A stretch of 15,294 bases of DNA from Bacillota bacterium (lineage in GTDB: Bacteria > Bacillota_A > Clostridia > DSM-8532): the NCBI GenBank assembly GCA_023424865.1, contig JAFADM010000281.1, positions 1 through 15,294 on the forward strand, read 5' to 3'. The translations under genes and the position numbers were made by a program. The notes below the pieces were generated by a model. It was not told the DNA's origin. It saw only the letters and a list, made by a program, of their open reading frames with translations, and did not search any database. This document shows, in pieces, positions 1 through 6,592 of the stretch; the stretch's first letter is position 1, and every line of letters begins with the position of its first letter.

Positions 1-265
1 TCCACATATAATCGTAATCGGACAGCGCCTGTTCCACCGTCAGTTTTCCGACCACATTCACTGGCTTGACAGCTTCAGATAAAGGAGGAATTACCGGTTC
101 TTCAGAAGGTGCTTCAGGGGTACTCACTTCCACATCAGGCAGTTGAGTACTTTTTATATCGGGAGACTGACTGAATCCGCTTTCCTCTTCTTGAGGGCCA
201 CAACCCCCTAAGGATAATACAAGAACCAAGATCAGACCTATGGTAAATGGTTTAAAACACCCCAT
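1..265 (-). CDS. Putative lipoprotein, N-terminal part (cut by left window edge)
   Basis: Eighty-eight codons are visible and the gene continues beyond the left edge. The ATG at 263-265 is preceded by GGAGG with a 5-base spacing, which decides the start. The product begins with a short basic head (MGCFK), a hydrophobic stretch (residues about 8-18) and a lipobox LGGC. Signal peptidase II should therefore cleave before the cysteine at about residue 20 and leave a lipid-anchored protein outside the membrane. After the cysteine comes an acidic Ser/Pro/Glu-rich linker (about residues 22-65), typical of a tether. The visible end, VEQALSDYDYMW, resembles the region that opens the mature domain of some S41-type peptidases, but that is a tentative impression from a few residues. 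The gene is divergent from the cysteine-rich protein gene at 533, with a 267-base shared intergenic region. Lipoprotein nature is fairly sure; function is unknown. Confidence 0.8.
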   Translation of the reverse strand, partial: MGCFKPFTIGLILVLVLSLGGCGPQEEESGFSQSPDIKSTQLPDVEVSTPEAPSEEPVIPPLSEAVKPVNVVGKLTVEQALSDYDYMW

Positions 266-307
266 ATCTACCTCCCCATGGCTATAGACTTGTGGTAATT
301 AATACAT

Positions 308-335
308 ATCATACCATATTTCTTATTTTCATCAA
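308..335 (-). promoter_or_regulatory. Sigma-A-type promoter for the lipoprotein gene
   Basis: On the minus strand there is a -35 element TTGATG (330-335), a 16-base spacer and a -10 element TATGAT (308-313), about 43 bases before the lipoprotein start. The -10 matches the consensus at 5 of 6 positions and the -35 at 4 of 6. The placement relative to the gene supports the call. Confidence 0.5.
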
Positions 336-435
336 ATAAGCAGCTGAACGCCTGGCAAATGCCAGCTCAAGCGTATCCCTTTAATTTAACTATTTCCCTT
401 TGCTCTTCTCACTTTTTAGGAAAATCTGGGCAATA

Positions 436-444
436 TGTTATAAT
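436..444 (+). promoter_or_regulatory. Extended -10 promoter for the cysteine-rich protein gene
   Basis: TGTTATAAT is a perfect TGnTATAAT extended -10 element, about 90 bases upstream of the ATG at 533. The -35 region 17 bases upstream (TTAGGA at 416-421) is poor, as is common for extended -10 promoters. The predicted transcription start is near 451, inside a perfect inverted repeat (441-462), which suggests repression at this promoter. Confidence 0.5.
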
Positions 445-462
445 CGACTTGAGATTCGATTA
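441..462. promoter_or_regulatory. Palindromic operator candidate over the -10/start site
   Basis: TAATCGA-N8-TCGATTA is a perfect 7-base inverted repeat. It overlaps the last four bases of the -10 element and the predicted transcription start. A repressor bound here would block the plus-strand promoter. No copy was noticed elsewhere in the window, so the cognate regulator is unknown. Confidence 0.35.
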
Positions 463-532
463 GGTAAAAACCAACCAGCGGTCATTATGATAAATCCTCG
501 TCATGACTCTTTCTGATAAACGGAGGCCAGTT

Positions 533-943
533 ATGAAAAAAACGGTAAATCAGGCATCAAATAAAGCAACAAAAAAACAGGCAGGCCCTGCGGCCGGCAA
601 AAAAGCACCCGACGGCAAAGCTGCCTCCTGTGCTTCCTCTGCCAAGCGCTGCTGTAAAAACTGTATGAAAGGCCGGGCCGTGGGGTTCAACCGGGATGTC
701 CTTTGCAGGGAAAAGGGTATTGTTTCGGAGGATTATGTCTGCGCCAATCATCGGTTCTTTGTGATGGATGACTTAAAAAAGCTGGAGTTTTTCCGGTGCT
801 CCGAATGCGAATTTTTTGCACGTCACCCACATCCTACTCTGCCGAATTACGGAGTCTGCGAATTGTTTTCAGTGCGGAAATGCGATGGGGATATGAAAAA
901 GGCCTGCTCAAAATTTACGAAAAGAAAGGGCATCACAGCGTAA
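533..943 (+). CDS. Small cysteine-rich protein with two zinc-finger-like modules
   Basis: The protein has 136 residues. The ATG at 533 has GGAGG six bases upstream. An in-frame ATG at 503 lacks a ribosome binding site and was not chosen. Residues 1-38 form a Lys/Ala/Gly-rich basic low-complexity tail. The rest carries 11 cysteines (33, 40, 41, 44, 58, 70, 89, 92, 109, 117, 125). Two similar modules can be seen: CKNC...C58...C70 followed by an aromatic FF pair, and CSEC...C109...C117...C125 followed by KF. Each starts with CxxC and ends with a spaced Cys pair, the pattern of a small zinc or Fe-S site, and the pair looks like an internal duplication. There is no signal peptide or membrane segment, so it is probably cytoplasmic. 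The basic tail would suit nucleic-acid binding, but this is inference. It stands alone on the plus strand with its own promoter. I do not recognise a named family. Confidence 0.75.
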   Translation: MKKTVNQASNKATKKQAGPAAGKKAPDGKAASCASSAKRCCKNCMKGRAVGFNRDVLCREKGIVSEDYVCANHRFFVMDDLKKLEFFRCSECEFFARHPHPTLPNYGVCELFSVRKCDGDMKKACSKFTKRKGITA

Positions 944-993
944 TTTCATCTACACATTGCAGCCCTTTAATGTAGTCTTCATTGTTCCCATAC

Positions 994-1158
994 TTAATAA
1001 AATGGCCTTACTTCCTCCATATAAGGAATGGATGCCATGGTTCCCTTTCGGGACACAGCAATCCCCGAGGCTATGGAAGCGATTCGTAACGCTTGCGGTA
1101 TGGTTTTTCCGCTAAGTACCGCTGCCAGGAAATAGCCTTTCCCTAAAGCTTTGTCAAA
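994..1158 (-). pseudogene. C-terminal remnant of a PfkB/ribokinase-family sugar kinase
   Basis: Fifty-four sense codons run from just after a TAA (1159-1161) to a TAA at 994-996. The translation reads GYFLAAVLSGKTIPQALRIA, then ASGIAVSRKG, then SIPYMEEV. This matches the last helices of ribokinase-like kinases, where the order is GAGDTFxGYFLAxLxEGK, EEALRxAxAASALxVxRxGA, SIPTxEEV. The catalytic GAGD motif that should lie directly before GYFLA is missing, and so are the whole nucleotide- and sugar-binding domains. There is no start codon with a ribosome binding site. The fragment sits in the same frame as the gene upstream at 1165, separated by two stop codons. It is read as debris of a deleted gene, not a functional protein. 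The family assignment comes from motif order alone but is fairly distinctive. Confidence 0.7.
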
Positions 1159-1164
1159 TTAACC

Positions 1165-1680
1165 CTATCCAACATTTACCCCAATCAGGACGCGGGTAAA
1201 AGCATGGGCGGCGATTTCACCAAGCGCGCGCACACCTAAGCATATTTTAAGCCTGCCGATTTTTAAGGTCACTATCTCTTTTTTCCTTGAGGTAAGTCCC
1301 AATTCCCTGCACTCCATAAAATGAAATATCTCGTGGGCCAAAAAAAGCTCTCTGGCGGCTTCATAGTTTTCTACAAAACAAAAGCCTTTCTTATTGAGCC
1401 TTTCCAGTCCCTCCCGGATTATATTGGGATGCAGTGTTATCCGGCCGAACCTGTCCTCGTACTCGCTGTATACTTTTACACTGCTCCGGCCTTCTTCCCA
1501 ATCTTCGGACAGAATGGACAAATTGAGCTTTTGTGCCATTTCGGAGGGCAAGGTTGTTTTAAGCCTTGCCGCAAGACTTCTGGCTGCGGATTCCCCTGTC
1601 TCCCAGCCAAAATCAATCAATTCTTGATATCGCTCAGAGGGAATCCGTCCAAAGACAACATCCCTTTTAAGCTCCGACAT
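1165..1680 (-). CDS. Putative zincin-like protein with HExxH motif
   Basis: The protein has 171 residues from the ATG at 1678-1680, which has GGAG six bases upstream. A TTG nine codons earlier (1705-1707) is possible, but the strong AAGGAGG in front of it lies 17 bases away, too far to serve it. Residues 116-120 are HEIFH, within LFLAHEIFHFMECREL, a hydrophobic-helix setting typical of zinc metallopeptidase active sites. A second helix, ALGEIAAHAF (about 152-161), could give the third ligand, Glu155, 35 residues after the second His. Residues 75-110 hold a beta-rich stretch (VKVYSEYEDRFGRITLHP). There is no signal peptide or membrane span, so it is probably cytosolic. It begins 69 bases after the HyuA-like gene and is likely the last gene of that operon. 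I do not recognise a named family; ImmA/IrrE-like or M48-like peptidases are the nearest general types. Peptidase activity is inferred only from the motif. Confidence 0.65.
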   Translation of the reverse strand: MSELKRDVVFGRIPSERYQELIDFGWETGESAARSLAARLKTTLPSEMAQKLNLSILSEDWEEGRSSVKVYSEYEDRFGRITLHPNIIREGLERLNKKGFCFVENYEAARELFLAHEIFHFMECRELGLTSRKKEIVTLKIGRLKICLGVRALGEIAAHAFTRVLIGVNVG

Positions 1681-1749
1681 CCCAAGCTCCGTCCTGCTCT
1701 TAAACAACGTTTCTATGGCTTCTTCCTCCTTCCGGGCTCGCCTGCCGGC

Positions 1750-3894
1750 TTAGACCTTTCCTTTTGAGCAGGCCAGCGTCACCACCGGGGTATCGGCATT
1801 TAATCCCTGGGTTTCCACTTTGGCAATCGATATGATTTGCTGTTTATTGACAAGCCCCGAAAGATCCACAATTTTTCCGCCGATAAAGACAAACACATCG
1901 GGAATTTCTTCACCTGCGTCACTATAGGTTGTAGCCTCCTGAATAGCTTCGGTCATATTTTCCTCAAACCGGCTGAGGGAAATTCTGCGGACCCTGCCAT
2001 TCCCTCTTTGAATGCGTATGATGCCTTCGCTATCCACAACTCTTACAGGATAGGTGTTCTTTTTAAAAAGCCCAAAAAAGCGGGAAGCAGTAACCTTGCC
2101 CTGTAGCACGGTGATCTCACCGGTAGAGGCAAGTGTGCTTACCTGGCGAGGTTCTACCATCATGGACTTGGCCGCTGTGTTTATCAGCTCCTCCTCCGTA
2201 GGCTTCACCGCCGAAAGACTCTTCGCCCTAAGCTCCGTTGCGGCAGTGGCTATAGCCCTTACAATATTTTTTTCCGTATCCACCTCCATCTGTATTTCAA
2301 TGGTCTGCGGGGCAGCTCCGGCACGAATGGCCGCCTGCTCTGCTTCCTTGCGTACCCTCATAATATCCTCGTCGGTAGGGTTGGGAATAGTTCTTTCGAC
2401 AATATCCCGAACCATGGCCAGAGCAACTCCGATGGGACTTATAACCTCAGCATTCCGGGCGATTTTGTACTCCATCCCCATATATTGGGCAAGATAAGGC
2501 ACAATGGCAGAGGAGCCTCCTCCTCCACCTACAAGCACTGTATGTCGGGGATCCAGACCGTAATCTTTTATAAGGAACTCCACAATGGGCTTGTTTTTCT
2601 CGGAGGCCTTATTCATAATTTGCACGGCAAATTCCTCCACAGTTATGCCGAATTTCCTTGCAAAGGGTTTAAATGCTTTTACCGCAGCCTCTTTATTACC
2701 GCAGGCGTAATCGTTTTCCTTTACAAAGCCCAAAATATTAGCCGCACAGGATACGGTAATGGTATATCTCTTTCCGTTGGAGCATTCAATAATGGCGTAA
2801 TCCGCGGGATCACTTCTTGTGGGAGCTATTTTTACAATCTCAGGTTCGATGATTTCGTCCGGACTTGCATACACGGAATAAGTATATCCGGCAATATGAG
2901 CGCTTCGCGGCCCTACATCCGATACGCCGTTATCATTTATCCGAACCATGCTTCCTCCCGCAATCCCCACCGTCCTTACATCCAGGGAGTTCAAGTAGGT
3001 TTTATGACCTCCTACCTGTGCGTATTCCACCATAACCTTACCGTTTTTGACGGCAGAAATATCGGTGCTTGTGCCTCCTACCTCCAAAAACAGGCCGTTG
3101 GATACTTTTTCATACATAAGAGCGCCCGCAACACCGGCTGCCGGTCCTGAAAGCATGGTTAGGATGGGCCTCTTCCTCACTTCGTTGATATCCATAACGC
3201 CGCCGTCGCAACGCATGATCATAAGGGGTGACTTAATGCCCGCTTCTTGAACGCTGCTTTCCGTCATATTGGCTGTATCCATCATCTTAGGAAGAATACT
3301 GGCATTTATCGCAGCGGTCCTGGTACGTATCCTAAGACCGTAAAGCTTACTTATTTCATGACTTCCTGTAGCCGAAATTCCTTTTTTTGCAGCAGCCTGC
3401 ATCAATTCCAGCTCGCTTGTGGGATCGTCTACCGCGAAGGCTGCGCTGGCTACGATAACCTGACACCCTCCCCTGACTAAAACTGCCACAGCTTCATTCA
3501 TCTGTTCTTTCTTTGCCAGATTTACAAAGGTGTGTCCAGTATACAGGAACTTGCCCGGAGCCAGCTCGATATCTCCTATCTGGGTATCGCTGCTGGCTTT
3601 CATTCCTTCCATACCCTTACCCATTCCGGCAATGCCCACTTTAACCACATCCCCCTCAAGAAGAGCATTTGTGGCCTGTGTTGTACCGTGAGCTATAAAC
3701 ATCACATCCTTCGGGTCAATCCCGCATTTTTTCATAATTCCGTTTATAACCGCCACAATACCCTCCGCAACGCCTCCAGGGGCATCGTGGGTTGTCGGTA
3801 TTTTTAAGGTGTCTATAAGTTCATAGGTTTCATTGTCTATGGCTACCGCGTCGGTAAAGGTTCCTCCCACATCAATTCCGATACGAACTTTCAA
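1750..3894 (-). CDS. HyuA-like hydantoinase/oxoprolinase family ATPase
   Basis: The protein has 714 residues. The start is a TTG at 3892-3894 with GGAGG eight bases upstream. The order of motifs is that of the hydantoinase A/5-oxoprolinase/acetone carboxylase family, actin-like ATPases that phosphorylate or activate a lactam, carboxylate or ketone. The phosphate-1 loop DVGGTFTD is at 8-15, HGTTQATNALLE at 69-80, CDGGVM at 229-234, SGPAAGVAGA at 249-258, the second phosphate loop EVGGTSTDI at 271-279, DVRTVGIAGGS at 305-315 and the glycine-rich nucleotide loop VGGGGGSSA at 455-463. Residues from about 520 to 714 form a further alpha/beta region outside these motifs. HyuA proteins usually work with a HyuB subunit, and none is encoded in this window. 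The gene lies 117 bases after the permease gene and is probably co-transcribed with it and with the lyase gene. The fold assignment is strong; the substrate is unknown. Confidence 0.9.
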   Translation of the reverse strand: MKVRIGIDVGGTFTDAVAIDNETYELIDTLKIPTTHDAPGGVAEGIVAVINGIMKKCGIDPKDVMFIAHGTTQATNALLEGDVVKVGIAGMGKGMEGMKASSDTQIGDIELAPGKFLYTGHTFVNLAKKEQMNEAVAVLVRGGCQVIVASAAFAVDDPTSELELMQAAAKKGISATGSHEISKLYGLRIRTRTAAINASILPKMMDTANMTESSVQEAGIKSPLMIMRCDGGVMDINEVRKRPILTMLSGPAAGVAGALMYEKVSNGLFLEVGGTSTDISAVKNGKVMVEYAQVGGHKTYLNSLDVRTVGIAGGSMVRINDNGVSDVGPRSAHIAGYTYSVYASPDEIIEPEIVKIAPTRSDPADYAIIECSNGKRYTITVSCAANILGFVKENDYACGNKEAAVKAFKPFARKFGITVEEFAVQIMNKASEKNKPIVEFLIKDYGLDPRHTVLVGGGGGSSAIVPYLAQYMGMEYKIARNAEVISPIGVALAMVRDIVERTIPNPTDEDIMRVRKEAEQAAIRAGAAPQTIEIQMEVDTEKNIVRAIATAATELRAKSLSAVKPTEEELINTAAKSMMVEPRQVSTLASTGEITVLQGKVTASRFFGLFKKNTYPVRVVDSEGIIRIQRGNGRVRRISLSRFEENMTEAIQEATTYSDAGEEIPDVFVFIGGKIVDLSGLVNKQQIISIAKVETQGLNADTPVVTLACSKGKV

Positions 3895-3958
3895 TTTAGC
3901 TACCTCCTAACTAAAATGGGGTGCAGTGTCTTCAGCCTGATTTAATTCCCATAGAGGA

Positions 3959-3997
3959 ATGCCGGCATCGGCACCGGCATACTCGCCGGGTCCGATG
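3959..3997. other. GC-rich intercistronic hairpin(s) between permease and HyuA-like genes
   Basis: Two alternative stems overlap here. One is ATGCCGG (3959-3965) with CCGGCAT (3974-3980), with an 8-base loop. The other is CATCGG (3966-3971) with CCGATG (3992-3997), enclosing CCGGC/GCCGG and a 6-base loop. The two share the strand 3974-3978 and are mutually exclusive. No T-tract follows on the minus strand, so this is not a standard terminator. An mRNA-processing or stability role, or a translational switch for the TTG-initiated gene downstream, is possible. Confidence 0.4.
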
Positions 3998-4011
3998 TCA
4001 TGCAAAGGTTT

Positions 4012-5337
4012 TTAAAAAAGGTACAATAACGCTGTTGTTACCGCTCCGCTCGCCGCCAGAACCCAAATATAGGGGAATACTTTGACAAGAATCTGATTTG
4101 TATCCGTGCCTACATAGCTGGAAATCCATACATTGTGTGAGTTGGTGGGGTCGCCTATAACCTGAACCCTTTCACAGGAGACAAAGGCGCATGTAATAGC
4201 CTGAGGCGGAAGGATGTTAAGACCCACCATAATGGCTGCGATACCGCTGCCAAGACCCCATATGTTCAGAGGGCCTCTGTATAGGGCAAGGGGTGCAAGA
4301 ATGGCAAAGAACAGCACGAAGGCCCACGACTGGGAAGGAAGAATGAGCTCCACAAAGCCGCTTATCTTTCCTGTTACAATGGCATTACCAAGGGAGCTTG
4401 CCAACATGCCGATGCCTATCATAATCATGGTTGCCACCGCCGTGTCTGCGATACCGTCAATGGCCGAACGTGAGAGCATGGCAATAAGCTTTTTAATGTC
4501 ATGACCTTTACCAAAGATCAGCATCGTTAGGAAGCAATAGAGAAGGCCAGCCAGAAAGGAGGCTATGACACTCCATTTAAAACCTACAACAAGTATCATG
4601 GGGACGATGGGAGTGAAGAGGGATAGCACAGGCGCCTTGGTGAATTCTTCACCGCCTTCGGTGTTTTTTTCATCTTGGGGCGCCGCCCATGCAAACTTCA
4701 GGCCGTTTTTCTTAAACTGAATGACAATAAAAGCTAAGGCGGTACAGGCTGTTAAACCCATAAGTATAAAGGAAAAAGTTTGAACGGTGGCAAATTCAAT
4801 TCCGGTAACCGAACAGAAATAAGTCCAGTTGGCGAGGTTAACGGAAAGTCCGATGGCATAGCTGAAAAGAAAAATACACCCTGCCATCACCTTTGGAACA
4901 CCCACGGAAATAAGGATTGGCAAGGCAATGGTTGCTGCCATGATAACCGCGCCCAAACCGCTTACAGTAGTATAAAGCAGCGCAATGGCAATGCAGACGA
5001 ACAGCGTAACTAAAAAGGGCCTGTCCCCGCCAAGCTCGGCGGCAGTTTTAATTATGGTTTTGGATATACCGACATGGTTCATGTACTGGCCGATCCAAGC
5101 GCCAATCATCAAAGCGGCATAGGAATTTGCCATCTTAATGGCGCCAGCTTCAATAATTCCTTTCATAATACCGGTTCCGGCATCCTTTCCGTCCACATAC
5201 TGAACCCAGGGAACACCGCAAACAAAAGCAATAGATATGGCCAGGATAGGGAGAGCTACCATTGTGGGAAGTTTTTTTGTAATCATTAAGGCGGCAATGA
5301 CAATAAAAATAACCAAGACCAAAATAGCGGATACCAT
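4012..5337 (-). CDS. Ion-transporter-superfamily carboxylate permease (CitMHS/GntP/DcuC-like)
   Basis: The protein has 441 residues. The ATG at 5335-5337 is preceded by AGGAGG with an 8-base spacing. It is polytopic, with about 11-12 hydrophobic segments: near 2-20, 25-43, 67-88, 105-125, 127-147, 150-170, 183-205, 235-262 and several more to the C-terminus. A polar loop lies at about 207-232. The central segment has the shape IGAWIGQ, ISKTIIKTAAELGGDRPF and then a long VSGLGAVIMAATIALPILIS helix pair. This resembles the helix-entrant repeats of the IT superfamily, in which citrate, gluconate, C4-dicarboxylate and Na+/H+ carriers fall. The likely role is secondary import of an organic anion across the cytoplasmic membrane. 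It sits between the lyase gene (75 bases upstream) and the HyuA-like gene (117 bases downstream), so its substrate is probably theirs. Transporter nature is near certain; subfamily and substrate are inferred. Confidence 0.85.
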   Translation of the reverse strand: MVSAILVLVIFIVIAALMITKKLPTMVALPILAISIAFVCGVPWVQYVDGKDAGTGIMKGIIEAGAIKMANSYAALMIGAWIGQYMNHVGISKTIIKTAAELGGDRPFLVTLFVCIAIALLYTTVSGLGAVIMAATIALPILISVGVPKVMAGCIFLFSYAIGLSVNLANWTYFCSVTGIEFATVQTFSFILMGLTACTALAFIVIQFKKNGLKFAWAAPQDEKNTEGGEEFTKAPVLSLFTPIVPMILVVGFKWSVIASFLAGLLYCFLTMLIFGKGHDIKKLIAMLSRSAIDGIADTAVATMIMIGIGMLASSLGNAIVTGKISGFVELILPSQSWAFVLFFAILAPLALYRGPLNIWGLGSGIAAIMVGLNILPPQAITCAFVSCERVQVIGDPTNSHNVWISSYVGTDTNQILVKVFPYIWVLAASGAVTTALLYLF

Positions 5338-5370
5338 AATTGATTCCTCCTATTCCTCGAAAGGGGTCCG

Positions 5371-5400
5371 AAATTCCGATACGACTATCATGCGGAATTT
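5371..5400. other. Inverted repeat between lyase and permease genes
   Basis: AAATTCCG (5371-5378) and CGGAATTT (5393-5400) form a perfect 8-base inverted repeat with a 14-base loop, filling much of the 75-base gap. No T-tract follows on the minus strand, so termination is unlikely. An RNA processing site or differential-expression hairpin is possible. Confidence 0.4.
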
Positions 5401-5412
5401 TTATCGTATTAT

Positions 5413-6312
5413 TTACAGCAAATCGGCTAAAAGCATGTCGACCTTTTTCTTGTTTACATCGTCCAGATCACCGAGAGGACGACGGGGCAGGCCCACAAAA
5501 TCGAGGCCCTGAGCCTTAAGTGTGTACTTGCAGATTTCCTGCCAGTGAGGAACGCTGTCGGTTTTGTCATAGAAGAAGTAATTAATATAGGGTTGAAGCT
5601 TTTGATGGTAGGCATTGGCCTTGTCGATATCCTTTTCTATGGTAATAATATCAAAAAGCTTGCGGCAGGGACCGGGCAGAATGCCGGGGAAACCGCTAAG
5701 CCAGCCGTCGGCCTTTGCCAGAATACCTTCCATGGCGCAATAGTCATGGCCGTAAAAGACGGTCAGCTTGTCCCCTAAAGCGTATTTCAGCTCGTGGACA
5801 CGGTTGGGATCACCATGAGCCGCTTTGATGGATTGGATTGTGCCGTCGTTGACAAGCTCCACAATTTCGGGAACCGTCATTTCATAGCCGGCAAACCAGG
5901 GATTGTTATAAATCATGATATCGATGTCGATGCTGGCGCGAAGCTCGCGGAAATGGCGCATTACCGCCTTTTTGTAAGGATGCAGGTAAAAAGGAAGAAT
6001 AACCATGACACCATCGGCTCCAGCCTCCTGTGCAGCCAAGCTCATTTCAATGGTATTTTTGGTAGAATAGGTGCCCGTGCCTGCAATAACCGGCACTTCA
6101 CCCGCAACGAATCGGACAGCGTGATCAATGATTTCCTTTTGCTCGGCGACTGACATGGCTATGTTTTCACCGGTGCTGCCGCAGATGGACAGGCTGTGCG
6201 CGCCATTATCAATGAGCCAGCGCAGATACTTTTCCATTCCTTTTCTGTTATAGGTTTGGTCACTGTTCCAGATAGTCATACTTGCGGGACAAATCCCATA
6301 CGCCTTTTGCAT
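5413..6312 (-). CDS. Dihydrodipicolinate synthase/N-acetylneuraminate lyase family enzyme
   Basis: The protein has 299 residues, the usual length for this family of class I aldolases with a TIM-barrel fold. A GTG at 6319-6321 gives three more residues, but it lies inside the ribosome binding site GAGGTG of the ATG at 6310-6312, so the ATG is preferred. Family signatures are all present: GSTGE at 45-49 (substrate carboxylate binding, GTTGE in classical DapA), the catalytic tyrosine in YNNP at 135-138, and the Schiff-base lysine in IKAAHGD at Lys163. The conserved SGFPGILP and a C-terminal LPRRPLG also fit. A pyruvate-type carbanion is expected as intermediate. Because it sits with a permease, a HyuA-like ATPase and a GntR regulator, it is more likely a catabolic keto-acid aldolase or dehydratase than the lysine-biosynthetic DapA. 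The specific reaction cannot be read from the sequence. Confidence 0.88.
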   Translation of the reverse strand: MQKAYGICPASMTIWNSDQTYNRKGMEKYLRWLIDNGAHSLSICGSTGENIAMSVAEQKEIIDHAVRFVAGEVPVIAGTGTYSTKNTIEMSLAAQEAGADGVMVILPFYLHPYKKAVMRHFRELRASIDIDIMIYNNPWFAGYEMTVPEIVELVNDGTIQSIKAAHGDPNRVHELKYALGDKLTVFYGHDYCAMEGILAKADGWLSGFPGILPGPCRKLFDIITIEKDIDKANAYHQKLQPYINYFFYDKTDSVPHWQEICKYTLKAQGLDFVGLPRRPLGDLDDVNKKKVDMLLADLL

Positions 6313-6376
6313 TTTCTTCACCTCATAAATTTTTTTATTTCAAGCGATTATCCGCAGGAAATCAAATTTAAAATTT

Positions 6377-6398
6377 AAAATAAAAAATTTTTTTAATG
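6377..6398. repeat. AT-rich element, copy 1 (before the lyase gene)
   Basis: This 22-base A-tract/T-tract segment is identical at 20 of 22 positions, in the same orientation, to 7335-7356 upstream of the GntR gene. Both copies contain a run of five or six A followed by seven T. It lies 65-86 bases before the lyase start. It may be a shared binding or bending element, but low complexity weakens the case. Confidence 0.35.
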
Positions 6399-6402
6399 AG
6401 CT

Positions 6403-6451
6403 AAAAAAAAGTCCGAGCAAAGCGACTTACATAGAGTGAATGGCTTCACTC
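6403..6451 (-). terminator. Tandem hairpins with T-tract upstream of the lyase gene
   Basis: Read on the minus strand there is first a perfect 7-base stem with a 4-base loop (TTCACTC/GAGTGAA, 6434-6451). A second hairpin follows, with an AAGTC/GACTT stem (6409-6428), and runs directly into eight T residues (6403-6410). The second unit is a plausible intrinsic terminator with a short stem. It is 165 bases past the GntR stop and 91 bases before the lyase start. It could end the GntR transcript or act as an attenuator in the leader of the lyase operon. Confidence 0.5.
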
Positions 6452-6494
6452 CAGTAATTCCTATAAACCGGACATAGTGCGTATATTTTGTGCA

Positions 6495-6522
6495 ATTATT
6501 ATGGAAGTAAGTGCTGCGTAAA
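6495..6522 (-). promoter_or_regulatory. Candidate promoter for the lyase-permease-HyuA operon
   Basis: On the minus strand a -35-like TTTACG (6517-6522), a 16-base spacer and a -10-like AATAAT (6495-6500) lie upstream of the tandem hairpins. An A/T tract sits immediately before the -35, as in UP elements. If used, the transcript would carry a leader of about 175 bases through the hairpins. It is the best I can find in this gap, but it is modest. Confidence 0.25.
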
Positions 6523-6592
6523 AAAATTTCTGCTTGTTTAAACGCTAAAGAAGATTTTACTGCATTGTTATCTAGCAGAACATGAAAGGGTA

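Noticed and set aside
503..532. Upstream ATG at 503 as the start of the cysteine-rich protein
   Set aside because: No ribosome binding site before it, while the ATG at 533 has GGAGG at ideal spacing.
950..975. Hairpin CTACA/TGTAG after the cysteine-rich protein gene as a terminator
   Set aside because: The stem is short and AT-rich, and the following T-rich stretch is interrupted. Too weak to call.
1321..1767. 148-codon plus-strand open frame opposite the HExxH gene
   Set aside because: No ribosome binding site and no recognisable motif. The minus-strand frame has better context and a conserved-looking HExxH helix.
2485..3150. 221-codon plus-strand open frame
   Set aside because: Antisense to the HyuA-like gene, which carries all family motifs across this stretch.
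6313..6402. GATAAT near 6345 as the -10 of a promoter between the hairpins and the lyase gene
   Set aside because: No acceptable -35 at 16-18 bases upstream; the sequence there is only A/T runs.
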